64,000 nt of DNA. It comes from Paratinospora sagittata. Taxonomy: Eukaryota; Streptophyta; Magnoliopsida; Ranunculales; Menispermaceae. Below are positions 33,643-46,609 of this stretch, one piece after another. Every line of letters begins with the position of its first letter. Within the stretch, counting starts at the first letter, position 1. The notes beneath the pieces were generated by a model. The model saw only the letters and a program-made list of their open reading frames with translations, was not told where the DNA came from and ran no database searches. The translations under genes were made by a program, and so were the position numbers. The DNA lies in assembly GCA_035771175.1 (NCBI GenBank), contig CM069599.1:34629562-34693561 (forward strand), written 5' to 3'.

Positions 33643-36214
33643 ATGGACTCCTCTTCTACAACTTTACATTCATGGCTTGGTTTCTCACTATCAAACCATC
33701 AACCCAGTTCAGAAAATCACACTACTTCTTCTTCTCAGCTCTGCTTATTTGAAGCTTTCAACCCAACCACTACCCACAGCCCTACAGACACAATAGAACG
33801 AGATCATGGAACCGCCGGCGCAGGCGCAGGGGCCAGTGCTCCGGTGGATCTCTCGATGTTCAGCGCCGGCCCAAAACTTGAAGACTTTCTCGGCGGCGGT
33901 GGTGGTGGTGCAAGAGCTGTAGCTTTGCCGCTTATGGGCCAGTTTCATGAATCTGAAGGCGCCAGTACTGGAATTTACGACTCTGACCTTAAGACCATAG
34001 CAGCTAGCTTCTTGCGTGGCTACTCTTCTTCTTCTTCCATTGCCGAACAGATGATTGTTAATAGTAATAATAATAACAGTAGTAGTAATGAGTTGAAGAA
34101 AGTTGGTATAAATTTGCCCGTGGACTCGTCGGCGAAGAAGTCTGTAGATACGTTCGGTCAAAGAACTTCGATATATCGAGGCGTTACTAGGCATAGATGG
34201 ACAGGAAGATACGAAGCTCATCTCTGGGACAATAGTTGCAGAAGAGAAGGGCAAAGTCGGAAAGGTCGCCAAGGTATTATTATTATTATCATGACTATTA
34301 TTAATTATATTATATGATGAGTCCTAGGTCTAAATTGAATTGATTTAATTTTATTAGAGAGTACAATGGTGCAGAGATTTTACATTTTAGCTTTTGTTCC
34401 CATAACGCATTTAATGGTTTCTTTATTGTCATTCTGATGTTGTTGCCTACGTTTTGTCTGTCATGTTGCATGTAAATGGCGAATGATTTCTGGACGGACG
34501 AAAATGCCCTTTTCCTCTTTTTTACAGTTTATTTGGGTAAGTCATCTTTCGTAGTCTTTTCATCATTTCTGGTATCACTGAAGAGAGAATCTTGAATGAA
34601 TGAGCGAGAGTGTGAACAGTATGAAAGAAAAAAAAGAAAGAAATTTTGATTTTTCGTATTTTCTTGTTGCTTGCTGTAAGGAGGAAATTAATTTGTATAT
34701 AAGATTATGGGTAATTAATTAATTAATTTCTCTGCTAATTTCGCTACTGCTTGTGTTTAGGTGGGTATGATAAAGAAGAGAAAGCTGCTAGAGCTTATGA
34801 TCTTGCAGCTCTTAAGTATTGGGGTCCAACCACCACTACAAACTTCCCAGTATGTGTATTACATTCTAATTAAAGGGTCATCAATTTTTTGTTGTTCTTA
34901 ATTTTATTTAATATATTCTGATGATTTGGTCTTTTTTATTTAATTTACATTTCTAGGTTTCTGAATATGAGAAAGAACTAGAAGAAATGAAGAACATGTC
35001 TAGGCAGGAGTTTGTAGCTTCTCTCAGAAGGTAATTAATTAATTAATACCCTTTCTTTGGTGGAGCTGGAATTAATATTTGATTAATAATTTTTGGTTCT
35101 TAAACAGAAAAAGTAGTGGATTTTCAAGAGGAGCTTCAATTTACAGAGGGGTCACAAGGTTTGTCACATTAATCCATTAATGATGAACTTTAATGGAAAA
35201 ACTGAAGCTGAGTTTAGAAGATCTCAAATGGTTTTTTAATTTTATGTTAATTAGGCATCATCAACATGGAAGATGGCAAGCAAGAATTGGCAGAGTTGCA
35301 GGAAACAAAGATCTCTACCTAGGAACCTTTAGTAAGTACTGTTTAATTAATGTAATTTCTTTGTAAATTTTATTTCTGGGTTTTAAGTATCTAATACTTA
35401 ATTTGTATAATCAGGCACTGAAGAGGAAGCAGCAGAGGCTTATGACATTGCTGCAATAAAATTCAGAGGCCTTAATGCCGTGACTAACTTTGATATGAGC
35501 AGATACGATGTGAAAAGCATTGCAAGTAGCAATCTTCCCATTGGAGGAATTAACAGCAAGAATAGTAGCACAAAATCTTCAATAGATTCCATTAATTCTG
35601 AGAACAAAAGCTTGGAGAGAAGCAGGTCTGATGAACTTCTCATTGATCATCATCATCAGATGCCATTAATGACACCATCATCATCATCATCACCAAGTAC
35701 ACTTAGCTTTGCCATACCCATCAAGCAAGACCCAATACCATTATCAACAGATTGCTGGGGTGATTTACTAGGAGGACGAGGAGGAGGAGGATTAATGCAA
35801 TTCCAATCTAATTATGATCATAAAAATACTAGTAGTAGTACTAATTCAAGAACTCTGTTTCAAACTTTGACAAATGGGAATATTGGGTCTGCTTTTCAGA
35901 GTCTCTCCAGCAGCAATTTAACTATGGATTTCTCATCTGATCTTATTAGTCATCATCATGATCATCGAGGCAACAACAACAACAACAACAACAGGTATTT
36001 CAATGGTGGAGTGGAAGTTCATCATCATCAGCAGCAGGGAATTAATGGTACTAATTCATCAACTCATTTTGGTGCACCCATCACTGTTTCTACTAGTAAT
36101 AGTTATGAGAATCCTAGTTATGGTAACTGGGTTTCTTCTTCTTCTGTTCATTCATATCTTCCTACAAAGCCTAATATTTCAGTGTTTCAGACACCCATAT
36201 ATGGTATGGAATGA
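33643..36214 (+). CDS. AIL5: AINTEGUMENTA-like 5 / PLETHORA5-like double-AP2 transcription factor
   Basis: Seven exons: 33643-34273, 34528-34536 (9-nt microexon), 34761-34849, 34957-35030, 35108-35158, 35255-35331 and 35415-36214, giving 576 aa. The first AP2 domain spans about residues 176-242 ([21 protein letters not shown] ... [22 protein letters not shown]). The second begins at about 277 ([20 protein letters not shown] ... [24 protein letters not shown]). The microexon supplies the VYL residues of AP2-1. N-terminal euANT motifs are present: [17 protein letters not shown] and [17 protein letters not shown]. The C-terminus ends [11 protein letters not shown], close to AIL5's SVLHTPVFGLE. 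It is a nuclear DNA-binding regulator of embryo, meristem and lateral-organ development. The C-terminal half is rich in Ser, Asn and His homopolymers. AIL5 rather than AIL6/7 or ANT rests on the terminal motifs and on the neighbouring VIN3-like gene. Confidence 0.92.
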
Positions 36215-37400
36215 TCTCAGATTGGAAGAAGAGAATCTATGAGAAGAAGGGTGGTGGTTGCTAATGTGCGCAGCTTGGTGTAGGTGGCTTACTGTAACAC
36301 GGATCAGGAGTAGATGAGAAACGAAGAACTGACATTGTTGGCAGGAGGAGTAGCAGGAGCTGACAGACAGACTAACTGAAAAACAAAAGTTATGGTCTAA
36401 GTTGTTTTAATTTCTCTTCTTTTTTTTTTTTTTCTTTTAAGAGAAACTCTTTTGTCACTGACATGATTCATATGGGTACAATGGAAAAAAGAAGTTTTTG
36501 TAATATTTCATCCTGTTAGAATCAATCTGAAGAGTAGTCAAACATCTATGATTCCACCCTTTTTGTTGAGATTGAATGGATCTCCCTCTCTTTTTATTAA
36601 ATATTTTTAAAATGCCATATATCATGTGTAACATTTTCCTCTTCTAATAGAGGTTTGTTTTGGAAAATGACTTTGACTGTACTCAAATTTATTATGGTTT
36701 AACTATTTTATGACAAGTATTATCATTGAATTTGAGATCTAGCAGAAAAGCTTGACTGGTCTGCATGGAGTGATTATTTTTTTAAACGTGTTTGAATAAC
36801 TTTAAACATGAAATCACGGGCTCTACAACTTTTTTCTAAGTATTAAAAGAAACTTTATTATAAAAATCGAAATGGCATCATGAATTGTGACCTAAGTTCT
36901 TCATACATCAAAAGCTAATTAGAGTCTCTTTTCCTAGTGATATACAAATAAATAAGACAAAACCAAACGAGTAGTATTACAAAGTTTCAAGAATTATTAA
37001 CTTTTTAGGGTGTCTTTTTCTCTTATCTTTCATTCATTTAAATTCAAATCCAAAATCCTCTTTCTTGTCTCTACACCAGCTTAGGATGATGACTGTCTTC
37101 TACCTTTCGGCGCTTATTAGATAGAAAAATCCCATCAACATCCCCATCCTTTCTCTTGCTTCGACCAAATTTTGACTGGAAATACTACCTTCCCTTCCGT
37201 TTTTTTTTGTTTTTAATTAACTTATAATCCCTTCTCAAAATCCTGATAAATGATTGATAACTTCTTGATTTTGTGAGTGATTAGATAGCACCCATTTATC
37301 ATACCAAAAATGGATCCATCATCAATATCTAGAAATTTTTATTTTTATTTTTTTAAAATTTATATTTCCTCACATTGAAATGCATGCATACAAAATATTG
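36215..37400. other. 3' region of the AIL5-like gene, then intergenic
   Basis: The first 300-350 bases are probably 3' UTR (no exact AATAAA; AT-rich signals near 36590). The remainder has no supported gene. Confidence 0.35.
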
Positions 37401-37409
37401 GTATATAAA

Positions 37410-37540
37410 AATAGTATCACAATAAGACCGATAAAAGGATATGATCGACTCTCCACCTTATATAAGGTTGAGAAGAATAGAACCCCTGATCTTATAAGGA
37501 GGAGGTGTCTTGGTTAGGTGAGCTACATCGATTTTGACCA
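37410..37540 (-). mobile_element. tRNA-related SINE (candidate)
   Basis: The minus strand reads CGATGTAGCTCACCTAACCA (A-box region), then CACCTCCTCCTTATAAGATC and GGGGTTCTATTC (B-box like). This is the order and spacing of a tRNA-derived SINE head. The tail and target duplication are not clear. Confidence 0.45.
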
Positions 37541-39440
37541 TCAATATATAAATTATTATAACTAAAATGTACACTGTTATAAGAATAATCTAAAAATAAA
37601 AATTCAGAAAACTACATTTTATTACTTTTTAAAAATAATAAACTAATTTTTAACTAAAATCTTGAAAAAAAAAACAATTTTCAAATGCGAACTTTTGAAT
37701 AAAAATAATGAATCTGAATTATAAGCCAAATGGAACCCTAATAAGAATGTTCAGGTACCCTTAAATAGTTAAAAAAACAAAAATTATCATAATCAAAACA
37801 AGTTCAATATGGTTGAGTTAGATGTACTAATTAGTAATAGTATAACAAACCCACATGTCACATGAAAGACTCACTCCCCCAAAAATCTTCCTTTTCTTTC
37901 TTTCTTTTTTTGGCTTTTAACCTGCAGTGAAAGGATCCTCACTGTCTCACTTCTTTCTTATCTTTTATGTGTTGGAGCTTTGTTAAGCTTAGTCCCAATC
38001 CATGTTCCCCAGTTTTTTTAAGTATTGAATGTCGGCCAAACCACCTGCTCTCCTATTCTCATTCTTTTTTGACTTCTCAACCCTAACTAAAATCATTATC
38101 TTAATTACTCATCATCTCCTTTTCTTATTAATTAAGGAAGAATTAGGGTTTGGTCTCCAAGTTGTTGTGTGAACAGATTTCTCAAATCAAGGAGTGTATT
38201 AATTAATTAAATTATTTTTTTATTTAACCCGATATGCCATTTTTGTTTTTTTATGGTTTATCACACGTGCTTGGTCTTTTTCATAGAGCGTGTGGTCAAA
38301 ATGTTGAAATTATGTCATGTGGGCATGGCAATGACATGCGTGGCTTTAGGCTTTCCATGTTTATAGTATTAAGTTGTACGTCTATGTGTTGTTTTTTCAC
38401 GTGCAAAAGGTGTCAACAGCTGTTCCCCTTGCCCCCCACCATCCATGCAATACTCTAGTTATTTTCTATAATCATATAGTAAACATGTCAAAAGGAAAAT
38501 TGCATGAGAAAAAGAGTCTTGAGTTACCCATTCTCTCTTTAGAGTTTTCTGACATGAATTTGAAGTTTGCACACATCTTTAAAAAATTATAATTAAAAAG
38601 AAATTATATGTATACTCATCTTAATTCAATTAAGTATTTTCTTTTAACTATGCGGGTCAACTAAAAAAAAATTACATTCAATAGTTATCAAAATATTTTA
38701 TAAATAGGTTCAATAGTTATAAGCCTTTTTTAATTACATAAGAATATCTAAAACTAAGTACATGAATATTAAAAATATTTTATAAATTGTTTTATTTTAG
38801 TTATATTCAACTCAATTTAACTTTTTTTAACTACATAAGTCGGCTATCATGCATAGTTAATATACCGACGAGGTCCCATGGCAAGCTTGTAAAATTCATT
38901 CTACTTTCAATTTATTTTCAACTAAAATAAAAAGTTTGATAAAAAAAATAAAAAATAAAAGAAGAAGAAGAAGGGTGCCAAGCTTGGCACAAACTCATTA
39001 GTACATGTACTAAAAAGTTACATCACTTGGATGATGTGCAACATATGGTTTCAATTTGTGTGGTATGGCCATGGCAGTTCGATTGGCCCATCAAATTTAT
39101 GGGTCTATTTCTATAGGCCCAATAGTGGGGAAATAACCTATTTCGGAGCCGAGGCCCACTAGCGGTTTCTGGTTCACTCTCTCGTGATCTTATCAATATT
39201 GGCAAATTCATTCTATAAATATTCTAGACGTAGTAGTCTAGAATTAATACGTTCCAACATAATTTTTTTACTTTTGTATATATCAAGTTGATGCCTAATT
39301 TCATTTTTCAAGTCATATATATACTAAAAGCCTTTTTATTATACATGTTATTGTAAAGATGGGTTGCTAAAAAACATTAAGAGCCAAGGAAGAACTAAGA
39401 AGATCGAAGATGGTCTTTGCTGCACCGTGCGTGCAAGTTG
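37541..39440. other. Intergenic, no gene
   Basis: AT-rich. A G-box-like TTTCACGTGCAAAAGG occurs at about 38396 and a CATGTGGGCATGGC stretch at about 38317, but no coding region follows. Confidence 0.3.
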
Positions 39441-39449
39441 TGGTTGCTA

Positions 39450-39580
39450 AATTCAAGACAATGGGCATGGGTTGAACCCTTGGTTCAGTAGTTTGATACA
39501 TGATATGTATATATAATCTAAATGCTAAGGTCGCACTTCAAACCCGGCCACCATACTCATCGATTATTTTTTTAATGAAT
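39450..39580 (+). mobile_element. SINE fragment (candidate)
   Basis: GGTTCAGTAGTTTGATAC (A-box-like) is followed about 55 bases later by GGTCGCACTTCAAACCCGG (B-box-like). Borders and target duplication were not found. Confidence 0.3.
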
Positions 39581-40481
39581 TATTGTACCTAAAGCTGAGA
39601 ACAACTGCCTGATATATAATAGATTAGTCTAAACCAATAGATGTAAACAAGGTTTATTTCTATTTATATACTGACAAGTTCTTAATCAATCAGATTAAGG
39701 TCCACTAATTATAGATTATTATATGTATCAAACCACCACCGGTAATTTCATTATCATCAATACTATTTATAAAGTCAGATCTTTATTTCGAATTGCTATT
39801 TTTATTATAAAATTTCTAATTTATTTACTACTTATTTATTTATTTTGGTTTTTCAAGAGTTATTCTTACATCTTTCGGGCATGAGACTAATCCTCATTCG
39901 AGACGAGAGTGAAATTATAGACCTCTCTCAGTAAGGGAACTTCCAAGAATCAACCTTAGAACTTTTATATAAAGATGACCTTGAGAGTCAGTTCGTTTCT
40001 ATTAAGTCAACTACTCGTTGGTTATCCACTACTTTTCAACATAAAATTATTAAATAAATTTATATAAAGAAAATGTATAAAACAAATGCAATTATGGATA
40101 ATTTTGTAATAAGGTACTGAAAGATTTCTTTTGAAATGTTAGTAAATATATGACTTAATTTAAAAATTATTCTTTTTTATCATTTTTAGAATGCTTTTTT
40201 TATTATTTTTTTCTTGAGTAACTTTCCACCTCTTTTTATTCTTTTTTTTTTTTTTCTTCTTCTTTCAATAACTTTCAATCTCTTTTTATTCATATGTAAC
40301 ACATGTGCCGATGGACTAGTATTAATAATGCTACTTCATCTAACTATATATTGAGATTCAAAGTCTAGACTCGAAAGGTAAGAGGACACTTCCAGGGGGG
40401 CGAAATACGGGTAACAAAAAAAAATAAATATTGGGATTCAAATAAGAATAAGATTATAATTTACTAAATTAGTCAAACAAA

Positions 40482-40522
<41 letters not shown>
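40482..40522. repeat. (CA)n(TA)n microsatellite
   Basis: CACACACACACA passes into about 14 TA units. It lies just upstream of the SINE and is likely length-polymorphic. Confidence 0.9.
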
Positions 40523-40525
<3 letters not shown>

Positions 40526-40617
40526 TTAGTTGTGCTATTGCCTGCCGCGAACTGTTGTATGTTAAGAAGGTTCAGTAGAGGTCATCAGCTGTTGAAGTGA
40601 AAGATAATAAAATAGCA

Positions 40618-40829
40618 ACCAACCAAAGGTTGGTTCGGTGACCATGAGATCGAACTCGATGAGGTTGAGGGACCTGCGATGTGAGTTCGAGCCCCTCCTC
40701 GATAAATTCTTGGTTTAGAGGTAAAACCTTTACTCTTCAAACTTTCAAGCTCAGGTAAATTAATCTCACCTCAAAGGGAAGGAGGACACCGGTAAAATCT
40801 AACCCAAGAAAAAAAAAAAAAAAAAAGAG
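40618..40829 (+). mobile_element. SINE with target-site duplication and poly-A tail
   Basis: The about 212-bp element starts with GGTTGGTTCGGTGACCATGAG (A-box region) and has the B-box GAGTTCGAGCCC about 60 bases later. It ends in an A tail of about 18-20 (40808-40826). It is flanked by AAAGATAATAAAATAGCA (40600-40617) and AAAGACAATAAAATAGCA (40830-40847), a target duplication of 18 bp with one mismatch. It is a recent plus-strand insertion. Confidence 0.85.
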
Positions 40830-40849
40830 AAAGACAATAAAATAGCAGA

Positions 40850-42069
40850 CCCGTTCAACAGGGCTAGCTTACCTGCCCTTCAAATCAATTTGGGTTTGAA
40901 TATAATAGCCAGTTGGGAAAAATTAATATAATCTTTTAAAAATCAACCTTGCCAATTAATTTTTCAACTATTAAACAAAGAATACTAATTGCTTGTGGCC
41001 CACGAGTGCAATAATATAACATAACTGATCATTATATATGATGATTCTATTGGAAAAGTTTGGCGATTGCTCTGAATATAAATTATCAAAATCTTGTCCA
41101 CTTCTCTACGTATAGCAGCTATTTTATGACAGATGTTGGTATATATGTGTATAAAATGAAGTAACTTTGCGTAAAGATAACATAAAGTTCCATTGTATAC
41201 ATCTTGCTTTTAGGGCACGTTTTAACAAATATATACACTTATATATAGTGTCAATGCCGTGCTGTGTTTGTGCCTAACTATGCCTTTTGGAGCAAATACT
41301 ATATACTTTTTGACTCTCTTTTGCTTGATGCAATCAAATCAATAACTTCTTTTTTTGTCCAATTATATATATTTGTCGGTAAGTAAATCTCAAACAAGGT
41401 AGTATAGTTACAGTGAGCATTATCAAGACCATATTAATTTACATGTGCAATATATAGACCCACAACAAATGGTGGTAAGAATACCAAAGATACAAGAAAA
41501 TCAAGGCCTCACCAACTACAAAGGCGCGAGGGTCCCAGATAATAATTGGGACTATGCCCACAAACATAACCTAAAATTAAGCTACATATATTACGTCATG
41601 GCCTTATTTAAGAGAGCAGTACCGTTTTGAGAAAAAAAACACTTCCTTGAATGCAGAAGCAAGGAGAGAGATGCTTCTTCAAAATGTCAAAAATTACGTT
41701 AGAAACTAAAACGCAATCGCGATATGACTTTCTTCGAAACCCGCCTAGTTAACGTCTTCTCTAATTTTATGCCGTAACAGAGAGTTTATCGCGCTCCCAA
41801 ACAGAGCCAATATAGCCTCTTTTATTGGTTAGAGTTTGAAAGAGTTTTATAAAGTATTTTTAGAATAAAAATACATTTAAAAGTATTTGGTAAGTAACTG
41901 TATATTTATCCTTCACCTTTTTTTTAGTTACATAAATTTATCTAATTATTAGTTGTCTTACATAATTTTCCTCCTTTTTAGGCTTGTGATAAGTTTATGT
42001 GTAATAGAATGCAAATGAAGCTTGACAAAGACAGATTTCATAAAGGGGGAAATTTATTTTTGGTTAATA

Positions 42070-42109
<40 letters not shown>

Positions 42110-43095
42110 ATATTATATATCTAAAAGAGAATTGGAACTAATGAATTTATATATAATGCATGTAATATATATCTTCAAAGCCATTGAAAACTGATGTGAA
42201 TTAGAAGAGGGTAAAAAGAAAACCCAACAATTACGAACATGAAATTGGTTTCAAAACTTCATTAATTAATATTGTTCCCTTATTAAACACAAATAGTGCT
42301 ATTACTTTTACCCATAACAAAAGCTAGTAAACCTTAGTAAGGAAAAGTTTAGTAGAAGAGGGTACAACATTTATTGTCTTGAGTGAATTCTCCTATTATA
42401 TTTTCAATGCTTGAAACCTGTCCTTCAACTGCCAGATATTATGATCTTGCTGCCTTCTTATTTTCAATGCGATTGGAGATAATTTCCATACATGACGAGT
42501 TGTGTGCTGAAAGAAAAAAAAATAGTGAAAATGTGTAAAAATCATTTTCGATTTTAATTTTATATTGTTTTACAATTATGGATGAATTTATTGATTTATA
42601 GTCTTAAAAAAATACAAGTTATAATTTATAATTTTATTTTTTAATACTGATATAAGATCAGAGGATGTCGGCATAAAATTAAAAAAATTTGAGAAGTGAA
42701 CACGACAGAAAATAACATAAGAGACTCAAATGAGATAATGCGAATTAACTATCAACTCATTTTTATTAAGAGAGAGAAAACTCTTACTTATTTATAAATA
42801 AAAAAAATTAAATTTTTGATTATAAGTGAAAGGATTCGAATGCATACCGTTAAAATTAGCTCACGTTTGTTTGCAATACAAGTTATAATTAGATAAAACT
42901 ATTCATGATAATACAATAAAAGAAAGTTTTTCATGCTATATATATATATCTATAAATGCGTTTATCATAACTCGCGGGGGTGCAGCATCTAAACACCTAA
43001 GCCCTAAATTAGAGTTGACTTTTCAATCTGCATTATTTCTCCTTCTTAATTTTCCAATCTTTGATCTAAGACAATTAATTAATTTTAGATAGATC
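40850..43095. other. Intergenic, no gene
   Basis: AT-rich DNA with microsatellites. I see no exon-like segment or bordered repeat other than those listed. Confidence 0.35.
42070..42107. repeat. (TA)n microsatellite
   Basis: About 18-19 uninterrupted TA units in intergenic DNA. Similar shorter runs occur at about 23972-23995 and 47720-47751. Confidence 0.9.
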
Positions 43096-43100
43096 ATGAA

Positions 43101-43262
43101 TGTAACATCCCGTAATTTTAATTAAATACATACGTTAAATTATACATATATTAAGATATATAATACACATATTTTATATATAAGAGATAAAGATATGCCT
43201 ATATAAAAATATAATACATTATGCTGGTCATGACGTCAGCTTACGTCAAGGGTTTCGTGACA
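43101..43262 (+). mobile_element. Internally deleted LTR, relative of the solo LTR at 22332-24272
   Basis: It starts TGTAACATCCCGTAATTTTA and ends GTCAAGGGTTTCGTGACA, the same ends as the 1.94-kb solo LTR but in the opposite orientation and only 162 bp long. Both share AATTTTAATTAAATA, AGATATATAATACACATATT-like sequence and TCATGACGTCAGCYTACGTC. The flanks ATGAA and ATAAA could be a decayed 5-bp target duplication. Confidence 0.7.
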
Positions 43263-44570
43263 ATAAAAGTGGCCCTTTAAATTTAATAATTATTGTTAAC
43301 TTGTCAATTATACATGCATTTAATTAAAAGTTCAATGGTAGGTATATTCCGAAAGACTTCATTAATTTTAAATTTTAATTTCTAGTTACACAACCATCAC
43401 TCTTTATTCCATTAAAGATTTAATTACAAAATGGAAATTAAGAAGTGCATGCATAAAGTAGAAAACATGTCTAATTAATTCAATATCATATCATAGTTAT
43501 AAAAACAAAAGTAGTAGTATTTATATATTCTTGGCCAAAAATAGCAAAAGATATAGTTCTTGAACAAAGCAATAGAGAAAAAAAAAAAATTGATGAAACA
43601 AAGACAAAAACAGAAAATAAAAGTTCTACCCATAAAAAATGTCAGTTTTACAATAGTATAGATTATGACTTTTCAACCAAACAAGGCCCCCAATCATTCA
43701 TTCAGATCTTATCCCATGTATATAATTTGCCCCTTTCTTCAAAAAATTAAAAATTAAAAAGAAAGAAAGAAAAGGTGGACTAATATCCCAATTATTTATG
43801 GATTATTATTTAATTGTGAGATAATTAGCTTTTCTTAACATCTTTATTACTATCACACTTCATAGCACAAAGTCGCAATCAATCTTATATATTAATTATT
43901 ATGTGGGTCACATTAGTAATTAATTATAAAGTAGCAATACACATATTATATATAAGAGCCCTGTACCCTACCTATCTCAGGCTAATAATAGCACCTCTCT
44001 AATAAATGCCACCCATGTCTTATTTCTAGTTATATTGGATATTAGACCCTTGTGCAGGATCCTTTGTGTCATGACCGCTGTAGTTCTAATATGTACGTAT
44101 ATATCACATATTTTGGACAGAATCGTTTGACGTCTCTTCTAAAAGTTCGAGACTTCCATTTTAATAGAACAAATTAATTTAGATCAGAGTTTTATATGCC
44201 CATTGGCATTATACTTGTCTAATGAAGTTTTGGTTGCCGTATTATATATATCCATTAAGTTTCAACCTTTTCTAAATAATAATAATAATATTATTGTATG
44301 ATGTCCGCATCCAACACTTGTGGACTACTATATATAAGATCTATCCTAATTGGTCTTACTTAAAATAATATTACTCCCCTGCCACCATCTTTTCTTTTAA
44401 TAATTTAATCATTGTATAAACAACATCTTGATTCTAGCTTTTTGGGTGAGCGTCGTAGCTTGTCAATATTCCAACAGTTGCACAACGTGATTAGGAAAGA
44501 TGTATGAAAATAAAAACAAAAATTAAAGGGTGTTTGATGCTTGCTATATATAAACCATTAATGCTTTGGT
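43263..44570. other. Intergenic, no gene
   Basis: AT-rich. Nothing beyond short simple repeats (an ATA-type run near 44278). Confidence 0.35.
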
Positions 44571-44574
44571 TGTT

Positions 44575-44840
44575 AGAATATGGAATATTGCCGGCGTTGT
44601 AAAAAACCAACTTAATTGCCCAACATTGGCTTGGGTGGTAACTTTTCACCTTGCGGTCACGCTCGTATACAAGGTTCAACTTTCACTAGCTAGTAGTACA
44701 AGATTCAGCTGTGACTTATCTTTAGATAAGTCTTAGTGTTCATAGTATGTTGTGGGCCATTTGCCTTTGTATATGTGGGGCTTCGGCTGCATTTAAGTCT
44801 GCGTCAGCTCTTAGGTCTACAACAGTGACGTTGATTTTAA
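44575..44840 (+). mobile_element. SINE-like fragment (candidate)
   Basis: CATTGGCTTGGGTGGTAACTT (A-box-like) is followed by CGTATACAAGGTTCAACTTTC (B-box-like) with suitable spacing. No tail or target duplication was established. Confidence 0.3.
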
Positions 44841-44869
44841 AGACGTTTTGAGTAGTCCTTGTATAATAA

Positions 44870-45480
44870 TTTTTTTGTAGTAGTTCTTTTAGAAACTACT
44901 AAACTCAAAAATTATAGCATAAAGGCCTAGCAATGCGCATCAAACTATTATTAACACTCTCCTTCATGTACAGTTTCATCCTACACGTAGAGAACTAAAA
45001 GAGAAACCACTTAACCTAATAGTCCGTATCTTAGAAACCGCTCAACCCAAAAATAACAATCTATATCTTAGAAACCACTCAACCTAAAAGTTATAGCTAT
45101 CAAATAAGGGCCCAACAGTGCATATCATGTTATTATTAACATTCACCTCACATGCAGTTCTATCCTGCACGTAAAAAGCCAAAAGAGAAACCACTCAACC
45201 CAATAGTGCATATCTTAAAAACTACTCAATCTAAAAGCTATAGTTGTCAGATGAGGGCCCAAAAATGCATATCAAGTGACCGTTCATCTTGCACGTAAAG
45301 AGCCAAAAGAAAAATAGAAGAAAAGAAACACTAATTACACAAATGAGACTGATACCATGTTAGAAATAACTCTATTCAAAAGTTATAACTGTCCAATGAG
45401 GGTCCAATAATGCATATCGAATTATCAACGGTGAGAGAACCAAAAAACTAAAGAATAGAGAAACAGAGGAGCTTTAGCTC
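44870..45480. repeat. Degenerate tandem repeat, monomer about 100-210 bp
   Basis: Blocks recur three to four times: TTAGAAACCACTCAACC, AAAAGTTATAGCTRTCARATRAGGGCCCAA, TGCATATCA and CTGCACGTAAARAGCCAAAAGAGAAA. Spacing drifts between copies. Similar strings are common near plant LTR elements. A trailing piece (GACTGATACCATGTTAGAAA) suggests an old retrotransposon region. Confidence 0.6.
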
Positions 45481-45599
45481 AGAGGATTCAACCATTGTAT
45501 TGCAACATAGTGATTAGGAAAAGTGAGTTTACAAAATGAACAGAGTACAATATAAATAGACAATAAGTATCTTCTAGAACTCTCAGACACAGATGGTAA

Positions 45600-46145
45600 C
45601 TAACTCATAATTGTTGTGTGCAGTGGAAGCGGAAGTCAAATTATAAACGTACAAACGCAAATAATGAAACCGTCCAAACGAATGCAAAGAAACACACAAG
45701 CAAGAACTCACAGATTTACGTGGTTAGGTAAATATACACCTACGTCTATGAAAGATGAGAATCAATCTACTAACAAGAGAATGCAAATACATTATAACCT
45801 ATAATCAGATCTAAATCAATTCTCTCAACTCACAAAAATACTTTTACACAAATCTCTAATTCTCACGCACCCTCTCTCACATCCTAACGAGAGTTTATAT
45901 AATATTAAGTGCTAGAGATAGTTTCTAATACCAATTAGTTTCTAAGACAACTAAGAAAGTTTTCAATTTAGACTAAAAAACTAATATACAAAAAAATTAT
46001 ACACAAATAAAAATTATCTAATAGTGGAATCGAGCCGTACCATATCTAACAATAACTACTTGAGCTACCAACCTTAACAACTCGAACAACCTGACAACTA
46101 GATAGTTACAGTTATAACTAACTTAGCTGTCTCTAACATCATCAA
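45600..46145. mobile_element. Retrotransposon-derived remnant (LTR-like)
   Basis: AACTCACAGATTTACGTGGTTAGGTAAATATACACCTACGTC resembles the 'TTTACGTGGTTCGG...CCTACGTCC' stretch found in many plant LTR-retrotransposon LTRs. No paired LTR, primer site or coding domain remains. Confidence 0.35.
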
Positions 46146-46609
46146 CAGGTTTATATATTTTACAGATTCCTATACTTGGTATTCATAAAAACAATAATCC
46201 TTGAGATTAAGAATGGTAACAAAGATATGTAAGAGATAGTAATACTTCTGCCCCATATACAAACGTGGGAATTCAATTCGTGTGGATCGCAGGAAATATG
46301 AATGGGTGGCACGTGGTAGGCCCAAATACAAGTTCATATTGACGATGACATAGATATTAGCCATTTGGTCCGTTCAACAACAAGATGTATCACATAAGTG
46401 AAGAAGAAGAAGAAAAAGGCAGAAAGGGACTTTAGCTTGCACGGCATTTTTCACACTTCACGTGCCTCCACATAACAAAACACCTACGGAAGACAAAGAC
46501 ATTCTTACTTAATTGGAATGGTGTGTGGTGTGTGGTGTATTTGGTGTCCAATATCCTTTCATTTTGCCCCACATTGAAATGTGTATGTATTGCTGTTACT
46601 GCAATATAT

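Noticed and set aside
33745..34272. A 175-codon minus-strand frame
   Set aside because: It is antisense to AIL5 exon 1; codon structure belongs to the plus strand.
38234..38592. Plus-strand frames with Cys-rich composition
   Set aside because: There is no promoter, splice or family support, and composition follows the local T-rich DNA.
40618..40829. A tRNA gene, because of B-box GAGTTCGAGCCC
   Set aside because: No cloverleaf can be drawn; target duplication and A tail identify a SINE.
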